From Agromyces aureus (GTDB lineage Bacteria > Actinomycetota > Actinomycetes > Actinomycetales > Microbacteriaceae): a stretch of DNA of 64,000 nt. Position numbers and translations under genes: made by a program. The stretch is from positions 3,410,001-3,474,000 of the forward strand of contig NZ_CP013979.1 in the NCBI RefSeq assembly GCF_001660485.1, in the 5' to 3' direction. A model generated the notes under the pieces. The model was not told the DNA's origin and did not search any database. It saw only the letters and a program-made list of their open reading frames with translations. Below, in pieces: positions 18,778-27,114 of the stretch; positions within the stretch are counted from its first letter, which is position 1, and the number at the start of each line of letters is the position of its first letter.

Positions 18778-19254
18778 TCACTCGTCCTCGTCGCGCTCCC
18801 ACGGCCAGCGCGGGCGACGCATGCCGTCGTCGCGGCCGCGGGCGACGAGCACGGCGAGGACGGCGGCGACCGCCGCCGCGAGGGGCACGACCACCCCGAA
18901 CCAACCGAGTCCGAACAGGATGCCGAACGCCGCGCTGGCGGCCACGCTGCCGGTCGAGCCGACGAGGTGCCCGATGATGGCGACGATCACGAGCGTCAGC
19001 CAGCTGCCGAGCGCCGTGAGCGCGACCGTGCCGGCCATGCGCTCGGGTCGCGCGAGCCGCAGCCCGAGCGTGAGCAGCACGGCCAGAGCGGATGCCCCGA
19101 CGGCGACGGGCACGACCAGCACCCCGACCGCGGGGTCGGCGACGACCTCGACATCGGCGAGCAGGCTCACGAACCCGTAGGCGCACACGACGAGCGCGGC
19201 GAAGAGCGCCGTCGCGAAGCCCGCGACGACCCAGGCCGTGCGACGAGGATCCAT
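18778..19254 (-). CDS. Small four-helix membrane protein of unknown function
   Basis: The 158 residues contain four clear hydrophobic segments, at about residues 8-30, 38-62, 72-95 and 105-137, and end in a charged tail (RPRWPWERDEDE). No catalytic or transport motif is visible, and I do not recognise the family. The start ATG at 19252-19254 follows a TACGCT box by seven bases. It is just downstream of the type VII locus on the same strand but has its own apparent promoter, so membership of that locus is doubtful. Confidence 0.7.
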   Translation of the reverse strand: MDPRRTAWVVAGFATALFAALVVCAYGFVSLLADVEVVADPAVGVLVVPVAVGASALAVLLTLGLRLARPERMAGTVALTALGSWLTLVIVAIIGHLVGSTGSVAASAAFGILFGLGWFGVVVPLAAAVAAVLAVLVARGRDDGMRRPRWPWERDEDE

Positions 19255-19261
19255 GTCTTCG

Positions 19262-19267
19262 AGCGTA
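19262..19267 (-). promoter_or_regulatory. -10 box (TACGCT) for a leaderless mRNA
   Basis: TACGCT on the minus strand, then seven bases, then the ATG at 19254. The hexamer and spacing are identical to those of the acyltransferase gene at 12510. Confidence 0.5.
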
Positions 19268-19279
19268 CGCCGAGGCGCG

Positions 19280-20014
19280 TCAGCCGCGCGGGGCCGCGAG
19301 CTCCTCGCGGAGCGTCGGCGCGGCACGCCATTCGGCGGCCGCGACGATGCGGTCGAACAGCTCGAGCATGAGCGGTTCGAGCGCGGCGAGCACGCTCGAC
19401 AGGCTCACGAGCACGACCTCTGCACTGCCCGGCACCGTGATCCAGTAGTCGACCGTGATCGATTCGGCGGTCTCGGCGGCGCCGTCGGGCCCGTCGGTCG
19501 CATCGGATCGTTCGGCGCCGACGCCGGTGCGTTCGGTGCCCCGGCGCACGATGCGGCGCAGCACGATCGATTCGCCCTTGGCGAAGGCCACGCCCCCCTG
19601 GGCCGCGAATGCCGACCACGGGTCTGCCGCGTCGACCCTCGCACCCGCAACGCCGCTCGTCAGTGCGCCGACGACGCGTTCCGCCAGCAGCGCGGGCTCG
19701 GCGCTCGTGCCGAACGCCCCGGGCACGGCGTACTCGGTGATCGTCGTGGCGAAGGCGATGCCGCCGTCATTGGACTCGGAGAGGTGCATCTGCACGGCGC
19801 CCGCCCGCGCCGCCTCGTCGATCGAACGTGCAAGCCGGGCGCGATGATCGGCGCGCGTGCGCGCGAGGTCGTCGCGTCGTCCGTATCGGGCGCGCACGAA
19901 CTCCGCGATCGCGGCGGCTCGCGTCTCCGCGTCGGCCCCGAGCGGGGCCCGCCACCACGCGCCGGGCAGCACGAGGTCGAGCCTGGGTGATCTGGTGGTC
20001 ACGGGGGCGCTCAC
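19280..20014 (-). CDS. Type VII-locus paralogous protein (244 residues), effector cassette B
   Basis: A soluble protein of unknown function. It begins with LDLVLPGAWWRAP and ends with a strand-then-helix region, SITVDYWITVPGSAEVVLVSLSS followed by LEPLMLELFDRIVAAAEW. The same layout is found in the 201-residue protein at 25135-25740 (RLILPQGWEALP, then VQSYLIPVPGSG and STFEWE) and more weakly in the 188-residue protein at 24569-25135, so the three look like paralogues. GTG at 20012-20014 overlaps the upstream lipoprotein stop by four bases. By position it may be a chaperone or immunity partner of the hydrolase effector; that is inference. Confidence 0.65.
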   Translation of the reverse strand: MSAPVTTRSPRLDLVLPGAWWRAPLGADAETRAAAIAEFVRARYGRRDDLARTRADHRARLARSIDEAARAGAVQMHLSESNDGGIAFATTITEYAVPGAFGTSAEPALLAERVVGALTSGVAGARVDAADPWSAFAAQGGVAFAKGESIVLRRIVRRGTERTGVGAERSDATDGPDGAAETAESITVDYWITVPGSAEVVLVSLSSVLAALEPLMLELFDRIVAAAEWRAAPTLREELAAPRG

Positions 20015-20463
20015 CCCTGGGGCGCCAGATCGCGCAGGGCGCCGGTCTGGATGCTCGCAAGCCGCGGGTTGATCATGAACACGCCGTCGATGCCCGTCTG
20101 CTGCAACGGCCCCTCGAGGTCGATGCGATCGCCGGCTGCCGAGCGTGCGATCAGTTGGACGGTCTCGTATCGCCCGGGTGCGGTTGCGCCGACCGCAGCG
20201 AGGGCCGCCATCAGCGCATCAGCCGACAACGCATCGCCCGACATCTCCAACTCCACGAAGAGGTACGGCGAAAGGCCGTCGACGCCGTCTTCGACGAAGA
20301 CCTCTGCGATTTCGGGCGAGGCATCGCGCACGGCATCGGCGATCTCATCGTGCGTCTCGGCGGCCCCGGGGCGGGCTGCGCAGGCCCCGAGCGCCAGGAC
20401 CACGGCCACCACGATGCCGCCGAGCGCGACCCTGCCGAGACGATTCACCATGCTGAGCACCAT
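20011..20463 (-). CDS. Small putative lipoprotein in the type VII locus
   Basis: The 150-residue product opens with MVNRLGRVALGG, a hydrophobic stretch, and the lipobox LGAC (Cys near residue 28), so it is probably exported and lipid-anchored. The mature part is acidic at first (AETHDEIADAV) and then a mixed alpha/beta region without a motif I know. The ATG at 20463 follows the effector gene's stop by two bases; an in-frame ATG at 20451 is an alternative. Its position directly after the hydrolase effector is what one expects of a surface immunity protein, but nothing in the sequence proves that. Confidence 0.65.
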   Translation of the reverse strand: MVLSMVNRLGRVALGGIVVAVVLALGACAARPGAAETHDEIADAVRDASPEIAEVFVEDGVDGLSPYLFVELEMSGDALSADALMAALAAVGATAPGRYETVQLIARSAAGDRIDLEGPLQQTGIDGVFMINPRLASIQTGALRDLAPQG

Positions 20464-20465
20464 AC

Positions 20466-22289
20466 CTACTCTGCGAACGTGTACTGGGAGCTGTCGCCCA
20501 CGGTGCCGAAGAACTGCTCGAAGCCGTCGTCGACGGTGGGGTCCGCGGTGAGCAGGTCACGGGCGGTCTGCTGATACGCGACGTTGTTGTGCGGCTGCGC
20601 GGAGTACGGCTCTCCGGTCGATGGATTGACCCCGGGCGGCACGTCCCTGGAATAGGTCGTCCAGGTGGCCGTCGGCCGCGGCGGACCGGTGAGGTCGAGC
20701 TGGTGCACGATGTCGCCCTCGTGCTGCATCGAGACCACCGTCGTCTTCGAGGGGATCGCCATGTCGTCGATGGGTGCGCCGTAGGCGAGCACGCCCTGGA
20801 AGTTGAAGGCGTCCGAACGGTTCGCCGCAAGGTGGCCCGCGAGGATTCCGCCTTGGCTGAAGCCGACGAGCAGCACCGGGTCGTTCGGGCCGATGCCCGC
20901 CTTCGTCATCGCATCGAGCACGGCACGCTCGTACTGCGTGCGCACGTCGGGGAAGAGCCGCAGCACGATGTTCGTGTCGAGGTCGTTGACCGCGCCGTCG
21001 CCGTTCATGTCCTGACCGAAGAACACGCCGGCGACCTGCCAGTCCTGCGTGCTCGGCAGGGTCACGATGTACCGCGCAGGCTCGCCCTCCATGCGCACGA
21101 TGTCGACGACGGTCTGCGACTCGCCGCCCATCGCATCGGAGTACCCCTCGAGCGCGACGAGGTCGTCGAGGCTGTCGATCTCGGTCACCGCGTTGGCGTC
21201 CTCCCACGCCGCCTTCGACTCCCTGCTCTCGTCGGAGCCGGGCTCGAACTCGCTCACCGCCGGGGTGGGCGCGAAGATCTCGATGGCCACGCGCCACGCC
21301 AGCACGACCCCGATGAAGGCGACCGTGCCGAGCACGAGCGCCCAGAACAGCGGGCTGCTGAGGAGCAGCACCGCGAGTCCGACGACCGCGGCCAGGATCA
21401 CGCCGATCGCCGCCGCCACGAGGAGCACGAGTGCCGCGGTGACGAGCAGCAGTCCGACGACCAACGCGATCGCCACGAACGCGAGCAGCGCCGCCGCCAC
21501 GACGACGATGAGCAGCGCCGCGATCGCGAGCGCCAGGACGATGAGCGCCGCCACGATCGCGAGGCCGAGCAGCACGATCGCGGCGACCACGACGAGCACC
21601 GCCGCGATGAGCACGATGACCGCCTCGACGATGGCCATGACCGCCGCGACCACGGCACCGGCGATCGCCCGGATCGCGTCGCCGATCGCGTCGAACACCG
21701 CGCCGATGGCCCCGCCCAGGTCGTCCCAGAACGAGTCGTTCAGGTCGCTGCCGTCGACGACGCCACGGATGCGGTCGATCGCGACGCGCGCGGCACGATC
21801 GCGATCCGCGACCGCCTCCTCCCAGCGCTGACGGGCCGACTCGGCGGCACCCTCGCTGCGATCGAGATCCGCGCCGACCGAGGTGATCGACCGCTCGAGC
21901 GTGCGGAGGTCGGCCGCGGACGTATCGTCGGGCAGATCGCGGAGCTTGGAGCGCAGCGTGCGCTCCCGCGCCTGGAGCGCCGTCGAGTCGCCCTCGGCGT
22001 CCTGGGCGTCGCGGATCGCGCGGTCGGCGTCGTCCTGCGCCCGATCGAGCGCGGCCGCGTAGTCGACGAGCGCGTCGCCGGTCTCGCCGTAGCGGCGTTC
22101 GGCGGCCCCGATCTCGCGGGAGAGGCGCTCGGCATCCGCTCGCACGCGGTCGACGGCGACGCTGACCATCGCCGACGGTTCGGCGATGCGATCGAGCGTC
22201 GCGACGGCGTCGCGGATCGCGGAGGCGGTCTCGGCGTAGCGCTGGCCCGTGCTGCGCAGCACCACGGGATCACCGGGAAGCGGGTGCAT
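20466..22289 (-). CDS. Putative type VII effector: helical N-terminus, long hydrophobic core, C-terminal serine hydrolase
   Basis: A 607-residue protein in three parts. Residues 1-190 are charged coiled-coil-like helices similar in style to WXG100/LXG leader domains. Residues from about 195 to 345 are almost entirely Ala, Val, Ile and Leu, enough for five or more membrane passes. The C-terminal 240 residues resemble an alpha/beta hydrolase with the nucleophile elbow GFSQGG (Ser near 477), an aspartate in HEGDIVHQL (near 526) and a histidine in QPHNNVAY (near 566). An Asp-rich loop (DMNGDGAVNDLDTN) could bind calcium. The ATG overlaps the stop of the small WDDRR-motif gene by one base. Likely substrates are lipids or esters; function as an exported toxin or enzyme is inference. 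Confidence 0.75.
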   Translation of the reverse strand: MHPLPGDPVVLRSTGQRYAETASAIRDAVATLDRIAEPSAMVSVAVDRVRADAERLSREIGAAERRYGETGDALVDYAAALDRAQDDADRAIRDAQDAEGDSTALQARERTLRSKLRDLPDDTSAADLRTLERSITSVGADLDRSEGAAESARQRWEEAVADRDRAARVAIDRIRGVVDGSDLNDSFWDDLGGAIGAVFDAIGDAIRAIAGAVVAAVMAIVEAVIVLIAAVLVVVAAIVLLGLAIVAALIVLALAIAALLIVVVAAALLAFVAIALVVGLLLVTAALVLLVAAAIGVILAAVVGLAVLLLSSPLFWALVLGTVAFIGVVLAWRVAIEIFAPTPAVSEFEPGSDESRESKAAWEDANAVTEIDSLDDLVALEGYSDAMGGESQTVVDIVRMEGEPARYIVTLPSTQDWQVAGVFFGQDMNGDGAVNDLDTNIVLRLFPDVRTQYERAVLDAMTKAGIGPNDPVLLVGFSQGGILAGHLAANRSDAFNFQGVLAYGAPIDDMAIPSKTTVVSMQHEGDIVHQLDLTGPPRPTATWTTYSRDVPPGVNPSTGEPYSAQPHNNVAYQQTARDLLTADPTVDDGFEQFFGTVGDSSQYTFAE

Positions 22290-22573
22290 CAGTTCTCCTC
22301 ACGGGTGGCCAGCGAACGGTCGAGCTCGGTGAACGCGCGATCGATCTCGGTGAGCACGCCCGCGAGCCTGCCCAGGTTCTCGGCGAAGTCGCGACGGCGG
22401 TCGTCCCAGGTCGACGCGAACCGCTCGATCGCGTGGGCGAGCTCGGGATGCCCCGCCGCGTCGGCCGCGGCCTGCGCGGTGTGCTCGCTCTGCTCGAACA
22501 CCCGCTTGATGGCACGGGCGTCGCTCGCGGCGCCGCCGATCGCGCTCAGGTCGAGCTTCAGGAGGTCGGCCAT
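22289..22573 (-). CDS. WXG100-like small helical protein, effector cassette B
   Basis: A 94-residue all-helical protein with a central FASTWDDRRRDF turn, close to the W-x-x-R type turn of WXG-like proteins. It aligns with the 107-residue protein at 27115-27438 (EGGWDDRRNAL). It is encoded immediately upstream of, and overlapping, the hydrolase effector. In LXG-type toxin operons of Firmicutes, such small partners bind the effector's N-terminal helices for secretion; the same role here is inferred. It has a promoter at 22616-22645 beside a shared upstream box. Confidence 0.75.
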   Translation of the reverse strand: MADLLKLDLSAIGGAASDARAIKRVFEQSEHTAQAAADAAGHPELAHAIERFASTWDDRRRDFAENLGRLAGVLTEIDRAFTELDRSLATREEN

Positions 22574-22615
22574 GCGTTCTCGCCCTTCGAAGTCTCTGAA
22601 CCCGGAACCATGACG

Positions 22616-22656
22616 ACCCTATTGGGTGGCCTCGTCGAACCGGAATGGGGAGGACT
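22616..22656 (-). promoter_or_regulatory. Promoter with upstream TGGGGAGGACT box, cassette B
   Basis: On the minus strand: -10 TAGGGT (22616-22621), an 18-base spacer, -35 TTCCGG (22640-22645), and immediately upstream AGTCCTCCCCA (22646-22656). The 11-base box and the 18-base spacer are identical to those at 27903-27943 ahead of the WXG100 gene, while the surrounding bases differ. This suggests a common regulator of the type VII genes. Confidence 0.6.
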
Positions 22657-22738
22657 CCCCTCGCTCGGCCCGACGCGCTCGCCCGCGACAGCGTCGAACC
22701 ACAGCGGGGGCGTTCGACGCGCGGCTCGGATCAGATCG

Positions 22739-23626
22739 TCAGGACCAATCGGTGCGTGCCCGGACCCGTTGCTCCGCATCGACCCGCTGCTCCGCCGTGA
22801 TCGTGCCCCGTTCGGCGAGCAGGTGCACGGCATCGAGCTCCGCGGCGAGCAACGCGGCCCGCTCGCCGGCCGTGCTCACTCCGTGCACATGGCGCCGCCA
22901 CTCGGTGAGGCGGTGGTCGAGTTTTGCACGGTACTCGGGCGACTCGGCGATCTCGGAGGGCAGCGCGCTCGACGTTCGCACCTTCCGACCCGCCGCCCAC
23001 CTCGGACGCTCGCGGTCGTGGCGGAATGCGAACACCGCGAGCACGAGACATCCGACGATCGACAGGATCTGCAGCACTAGGCCGAACACCGCGAGCGGTG
23101 CGTAGGGCAACTCCTCGCTCTCACCCGCGACGACGAAGACGCCGAGCGCCCACACGACCGGAAAGAACACGAACATTACGGCGCTGAAGTTTCCGGCGTG
23201 GAACAGCGGATTCGAGGTTCGCCGGGGTTCGAGCCACACGAAGAGTCCGAACGACGCCGCCATGAGCAGGCCCGCCGGCAGTGCCCCCGAGATCGGATCG
23301 AGCGCCGCGTTGCCGGTTCGACCCGTCAAGATGAGCGCAGGTGCCGACATTGCGAGCACGAGGGCGATCACACTCAACCAGCGGTACGAACGCGACGTGT
23401 GCTTCGGCGCCGCACCTTGCATCGGGCGCACCCGATCGAGCTCGGCACGTTCGAGCGTGGAGACGACCCCGCCATACGCCTTCGCGGCGTCTTCGTGGCT
23501 CGCGACGAGCGCCATGACCGGAACGCGGTCGAGCACTTCGGCCGCCGAGAGGTCGGACGGCAGTGCACGCACCGCCTCGACCAGTCGGGCGCGCACGACA
23601 TCGGTCGGAGCTTCGCGCCCAGTCAT
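22739..23626 (-). CDS. Four-helix membrane protein in the type VII locus (295 residues)
   Basis: A cytosolic N-terminal domain of about 110 residues (EVLDRVPVMALVASHEDAAKAYGG) is followed by four hydrophobic helices between about 117 and 220. A charged C-terminal domain of about 75 residues then ends in a helix (GTITAEQRVDAEQRVRAR). The start is ATG at 23624-23626. Its layout mirrors the 293-residue neighbour at 23691-24572, so the two may be distant paralogues. I recognise no family motif. A membrane component or immunity role for the secretion locus is a guess from position. Confidence 0.6.
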   Translation of the reverse strand: MTGREAPTDVVRARLVEAVRALPSDLSAAEVLDRVPVMALVASHEDAAKAYGGVVSTLERAELDRVRPMQGAAPKHTSRSYRWLSVIALVLAMSAPALILTGRTGNAALDPISGALPAGLLMAASFGLFVWLEPRRTSNPLFHAGNFSAVMFVFFPVVWALGVFVVAGESEELPYAPLAVFGLVLQILSIVGCLVLAVFAFRHDRERPRWAAGRKVRTSSALPSEIAESPEYRAKLDHRLTEWRRHVHGVSTAGERAALLAAELDAVHLLAERGTITAEQRVDAEQRVRARTDWS

Positions 23627-23690
23627 CGGATGCCCGGCCCGCACGTGCGTGAGCAGCCGTCGCCCCACCCTCCGGACTCGAGCCGCCGGC

Positions 23691-24572
23691 TCACCACGAG
23701 ATCGCGTACCTGACCGCGACCCGGTCACGGCTGCGCAGTGCGCGCACCGCCTGTGGTCCGAGGGTTCCTCGTGAGAGGACTTCGCGGACACCGCGATCCA
23801 CCGCGGCATCGAACGCGGCACGATCGGTCGCACTCAGCTCGTCGAGGTGGGCGTTCACCTCGGCGCTCGCGGCCTTCTTCTCGAGCCGGATCCGTGATGC
23901 CGCGTCGGACGCGTTCGGGGCTTCGGACACGCCCTGCTCGACGGCCGGCTTCGCACGCGCCGTGTCGCCCCGCCTCGCCCACCACAGCGCGAGCACGGCG
24001 ATCAGCATGACGATGGCGATCGCGACGGCCGGCTCGAGGAAGTCGATGGTCGTGCCCATCGCGGCCCGGACCGGCAGCGCGATCACGACGACGAGCGCGA
24101 AGGCCCCCGAGACGAGCAGCAGGAACCGGCTCTCGGCTGCCGAGTTGCCCGGTCGGCGCCCGAGCACTGAGTTCACCGCGTGCGCGATCACCGCCAGGAT
24201 CAGGAGGCCCGCGGCGAGCGGGGCGAGCACGCCCGGTGCCTGGGTCCAGCTGCCGGACTGTCGGCCGGCGTCGACCGCCGTCACCACAGCTCCGGCGGCC
24301 AGGAAGGTGCCCAGCACGTCCACGAGACGGCGCTGCGTCGACGGCCCCGGCGTATCGTCGGAGGCCGGGACATCGGTGCGCTGTTCGAGTCGGAGCTCGC
24401 GGACGACCCGGTCGAACCTGACGTCGACGGCGCGGATCTCTTCGGCACGGACGGGATCGATCCGCTTCAGCGCCGCGTCTTGGATGAGGCGCATGATTCC
24501 GCTCGCCGAGTCGGATCGGGTGAGGGTCATCGCCTTCGCGCAGTCGACGGCCGCGGTGGTCGCGTCGCTCAT
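23691..24572 (-). CDS. Four-helix membrane protein in the type VII locus (293 residues)
   Basis: A helical N-terminal domain of about 90 residues includes GIMRLIQDAALKRIDPVRAEEIRAVD. Four hydrophobic helices follow at about 95-115, 122-140, 155-175 and 185-205, and then a soluble C-terminal tail containing LDELSATDRAAFDAAVDRGVREVLSRG. ATG at 24570-24572 overlaps the stop of the 188-residue gene by four bases. No enzymatic motif is seen. It resembles the gene 64 bases downstream in overall plan. Confidence 0.6.
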   Translation of the reverse strand: MSDATTAAVDCAKAMTLTRSDSASGIMRLIQDAALKRIDPVRAEEIRAVDVRFDRVVRELRLEQRTDVPASDDTPGPSTQRRLVDVLGTFLAAGAVVTAVDAGRQSGSWTQAPGVLAPLAAGLLILAVIAHAVNSVLGRRPGNSAAESRFLLLVSGAFALVVVIALPVRAAMGTTIDFLEPAVAIAIVMLIAVLALWWARRGDTARAKPAVEQGVSEAPNASDAASRIRLEKKAASAEVNAHLDELSATDRAAFDAAVDRGVREVLSRGTLGPQAVRALRSRDRVAVRYAISW

Positions 24573-25135
24573 GCGGCCTCCTCGAGCCGGATGCCGTCGA
24601 TGAGTCGCTCGACGAACGTCATCAGCAGGCTCGCATCGGGAAGGTGGTCGGCGGTAGCGCTGATGATCACCACCGCGCCGGATCGCTCGAACGCGTAGCC
24701 GATGCGTCCGCCGGCCGACGGCTCGGAGCTGGACGGCACCACAGCGCACGCACGTCGGCCCGCGCCGAGATGCACGGCCTGAACATCGTCGAACGTCGGC
24801 GGGAGGAGCGCGCGATCGTCGGCGAGCGCTGCGTCGAGGTCGAGCGCCGATGCGGGATCGCTCGGCACGATGTGGATCGCGACCATGCCGAGCACGGGGA
24901 TCGATCTCGGGCAGAAGAGGAGGAACTCGGTCGCGAGCGGCTTGCGTTCTGCGCGGGCTCGTGCCGCGAACTCCCGCAGGGCGGCGCTCGGGCCCGGCTG
25001 CAGCCGTCCGAGATCGCGCTCGTACTCGCCGATGAACGCATCGAGCCAGGCGCCCTCGTCCGCGAACTCGGCGGTCGGGAACGAGGCTGGAACTGCGAAC
25101 CACACCGCCGTGTTGTAGTCGATCGCGTACTCCAT
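24569..25135 (-). CDS. Type VII-locus paralogous protein (188 residues), cassette A
   Basis: A soluble alpha/beta protein starting YNTAVWFAVPASFPTAEFADE, then a long helix (REFAARARAERKPLATEFLL) and alternating strands, ending in a helix (MTFVERLIDGIRLEEA). The opening and overall size match the 201- and 244-residue relatives in this locus, although identity is low. ATG at 25133-25135 overlaps the previous stop as TGATG, so it is translationally coupled. Function unknown. Confidence 0.6.
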   Translation of the reverse strand: MEYAIDYNTAVWFAVPASFPTAEFADEGAWLDAFIGEYERDLGRLQPGPSAALREFAARARAERKPLATEFLLFCPRSIPVLGMVAIHIVPSDPASALDLDAALADDRALLPPTFDDVQAVHLGAGRRACAVVPSSSEPSAGGRIGYAFERSGAVVIISATADHLPDASLLMTFVERLIDGIRLEEAA

Positions 25136-25740
25136 CAGACGGCTTCCCACTCGAAGGTGCTGATCACGAGGTCGCTCAACTCGCCGAGCGCCTCGGCCAC
25201 CTGCTCGTCTTCGCGATCGGGGTTCGCCGGGAGCGGGATGGTGGTCGTGAACTGCACAGCTCGACGACGCCCCGACCCGGGAACCGGGATGAGATACGAC
25301 TGCACCTTCGAGGTCGTGCCGCGAAGCTCGCCGCGCCCGGCGACGTCGGCCTCCCAACGCACGATGGTCTGGTCGTCGCGGAGGAACGCCGCACCCTGCT
25401 CGCGGAACAGCGCACCGACCTGTCGATCAAGGGTTCCTCCGAGCTGGCCCTCGACGACCGAGGCTGTGATCGACATGGGCATGGGCATCGCCTCATCGCC
25501 GTCGACCTGCGTCTGCAGGTAGATCGCGAAGGCCCGGGCAGTCTGCATCTTCTTGAGCGAGAACTCGAGCAGGTTGCGCATCTCGACGTCGAGATCGGGT
25601 CTGTGCGCGGCCTTGAGTACCGCGCTCGTGCGGCGGATGAGTTCCCCCACTCCGTGCCGATCAGCGGGAAGCGCCTCCCAACCCTGCGGAAGGATCAGTC
25701 GGTACGCAGGGAGGTCGGAGCGGAGTTCGAGTGACGACAC
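25135..25740 (-). CDS. Type VII-locus paralogous protein (201 residues), cassette A
   Basis: A soluble protein beginning LPAYRLILPQGWEALPADRHG, with a helical middle (MRNLLEFSLKKMQTARAFAIYL) and a C-terminal strand-rich part with VQSYLIPVPGSG and FTTTIPLP, ending in a helix with STFEWE. The clearest relative in the window is the 244-residue protein at 19280-20014 (LPGAWWRAP, WITVPGS). It uses GTG at 25738-25740, nine bases after the effector stop. Being next to the 451-residue effector suggests a dedicated chaperone or immunity function, not shown by sequence. Confidence 0.62.
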   Translation of the reverse strand: MSSLELRSDLPAYRLILPQGWEALPADRHGVGELIRRTSAVLKAAHRPDLDVEMRNLLEFSLKKMQTARAFAIYLQTQVDGDEAMPMPMSITASVVEGQLGGTLDRQVGALFREQGAAFLRDDQTIVRWEADVAGRGELRGTTSKVQSYLIPVPGSGRRRAVQFTTTIPLPANPDREDEQVAEALGELSDLVISTFEWEAV

Positions 25741-25749
25741 CTGAGCACC

Positions 25750-27105
25750 CTATCCGGCGAGCTGGCTTCGCCATGCATCAACGGGGTCCGAGGAGAACTC
25801 GCGGGTGATCACGGTCACAGCGTCCTTACCGGACGACCAGGTCTTCACCGCGACATCGGCCGCATTGATCGCCTGCTGGACGCGGGGGATGGCATCGGCG
25901 CCATGCTCGATGACGTCGTTCAGCACGCCGCCGGCGCCGAGTTGCCCTCGGATGATTCCGGAGTGGTGGGCCGAGAACTCGGCGAACTCGGTGGCGAGGG
26001 TGCGGGACCATGCCCCGCTCGTTCCGCCGATCACGTTCTGCCAGACGCCCGATGGGCCGTATCCACGCCACCGGAGCCCGTCGAACACCGAGCCGACGCG
26101 AGAGGCGAGGCCGGCTCGGGCAGCGGACCCCAGTCCGCTTCCGGTGCCGAGGCCGTCGATACCCCGCACGACACCTCGGAGCCCGCGGATCTGGCCGACC
26201 GATTCGACGATGTCTCCGACCGGGCCCTTGAAGAAGGCGAGTGCCTGCATGCGCTCGCCTGCCTTGAACAGCTTGCCGAGCTTGCCGAACGGCAGGATCC
26301 CGACGATCGCCCAGGCGAGGTCGTCTCCGCCCTTTCGACCCTTGGCGTAGAGGTATGCGGTACCGATGAGCGCGATGACGCCGATGACCGCGCCGATGAG
26401 TGCCAGGATCGGACCGCCGATGATGATCGCGGCGATCGCGACGACGATTCCGACGACCGAGAGCACGTCGACGACCACCTCGACGACACCTGCGAGATTG
26501 TCGGTCCAGTCGTCGGTCACGTTGCCGTGGGTGGCGTCGTTGATCGAGCGCAGCGCATCGTCGTACGCCTCGTCCCAGCGGGTCCACTGCCCGTCGAACT
26601 CGTCGAGCTGTTCGTCGAGGTGACGGCGTGCAGTGGTCACGTCTCCGGCCGCATCGGCTGCGTTGAGTTCGAGTCTTCGCTTGCGCGACTCCGCGGCGTC
26701 GTCGACCGGCACACCATCGGGCAACGCGTCGACGTTGTGCTGCGCGGAGGCGGCTGCGGCTGACTTCTGGTCGAGCGTGGCCTTCGCCTGCTCCGCTTCG
26801 GCAACGATGCCCCGCATCGCGGACTGGATCGACTCCAGCCGGCTTCCGTACTGCTTCATCGCCGTACCGGTGGGTGCATACCGGTCGCCGGCCTTCGACA
26901 GCTCCTCGTGCGCCTCGCCGACCTCGTCCTTGATCTTCTCGATCGAACGGCCGCGCTCCTCGCTCGCGCCACTGCCGATGGCACTGAGGATCGTCGCCGC
27001 CGATCGCATCTGGCGGCCGAGATCCTCGATCTCAGCGCCCCTCTGCTGGATGCCCTGTGCGTCGCCCTCGATGACGTGGACGTCGTGGCCGTGCTTGGTC
27101 TGCAT
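25750..27105 (-). CDS. Putative type VII effector with helical leader and unknown C-terminal domain
   Basis: A 451-residue protein. Residues 1-190 are charged helices with coiled-coil character (RGRSIEKIKDEVGEAHEELSKAGDRY; LDEFDGQWTRWDEAYDDAL). Residues of about 205-255 form a hydrophobic Val/Ile/Gly block able to span the membrane two or three times. The last 180 residues are a soluble Gly/Ala-rich domain with RGYGPSGVWQNVIGGTSGAW and EFAEFSAHHSGIIRGQLGAGGV. This layout matches the 607-residue hydrolase protein, but the C-terminal domain is unrelated and I cannot assign it. It is encoded nine bases after the WDDRR-motif gene. An LXG-like exported toxin is the best guess. Confidence 0.65.
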   Translation of the reverse strand: MQTKHGHDVHVIEGDAQGIQQRGAEIEDLGRQMRSAATILSAIGSGASEERGRSIEKIKDEVGEAHEELSKAGDRYAPTGTAMKQYGSRLESIQSAMRGIVAEAEQAKATLDQKSAAAASAQHNVDALPDGVPVDDAAESRKRRLELNAADAAGDVTTARRHLDEQLDEFDGQWTRWDEAYDDALRSINDATHGNVTDDWTDNLAGVVEVVVDVLSVVGIVVAIAAIIIGGPILALIGAVIGVIALIGTAYLYAKGRKGGDDLAWAIVGILPFGKLGKLFKAGERMQALAFFKGPVGDIVESVGQIRGLRGVVRGIDGLGTGSGLGSAARAGLASRVGSVFDGLRWRGYGPSGVWQNVIGGTSGAWSRTLATEFAEFSAHHSGIIRGQLGAGGVLNDVIEHGADAIPRVQQAINAADVAVKTWSSGKDAVTVITREFSSDPVDAWRSQLAG

Positions 27106-27114
27106 GTTCTGCGC

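Noticed and set aside
18778-19254. Membrane protein as part of the type VII operon
   Set aside because: It has its own apparent leaderless promoter and no shared features with locus proteins.
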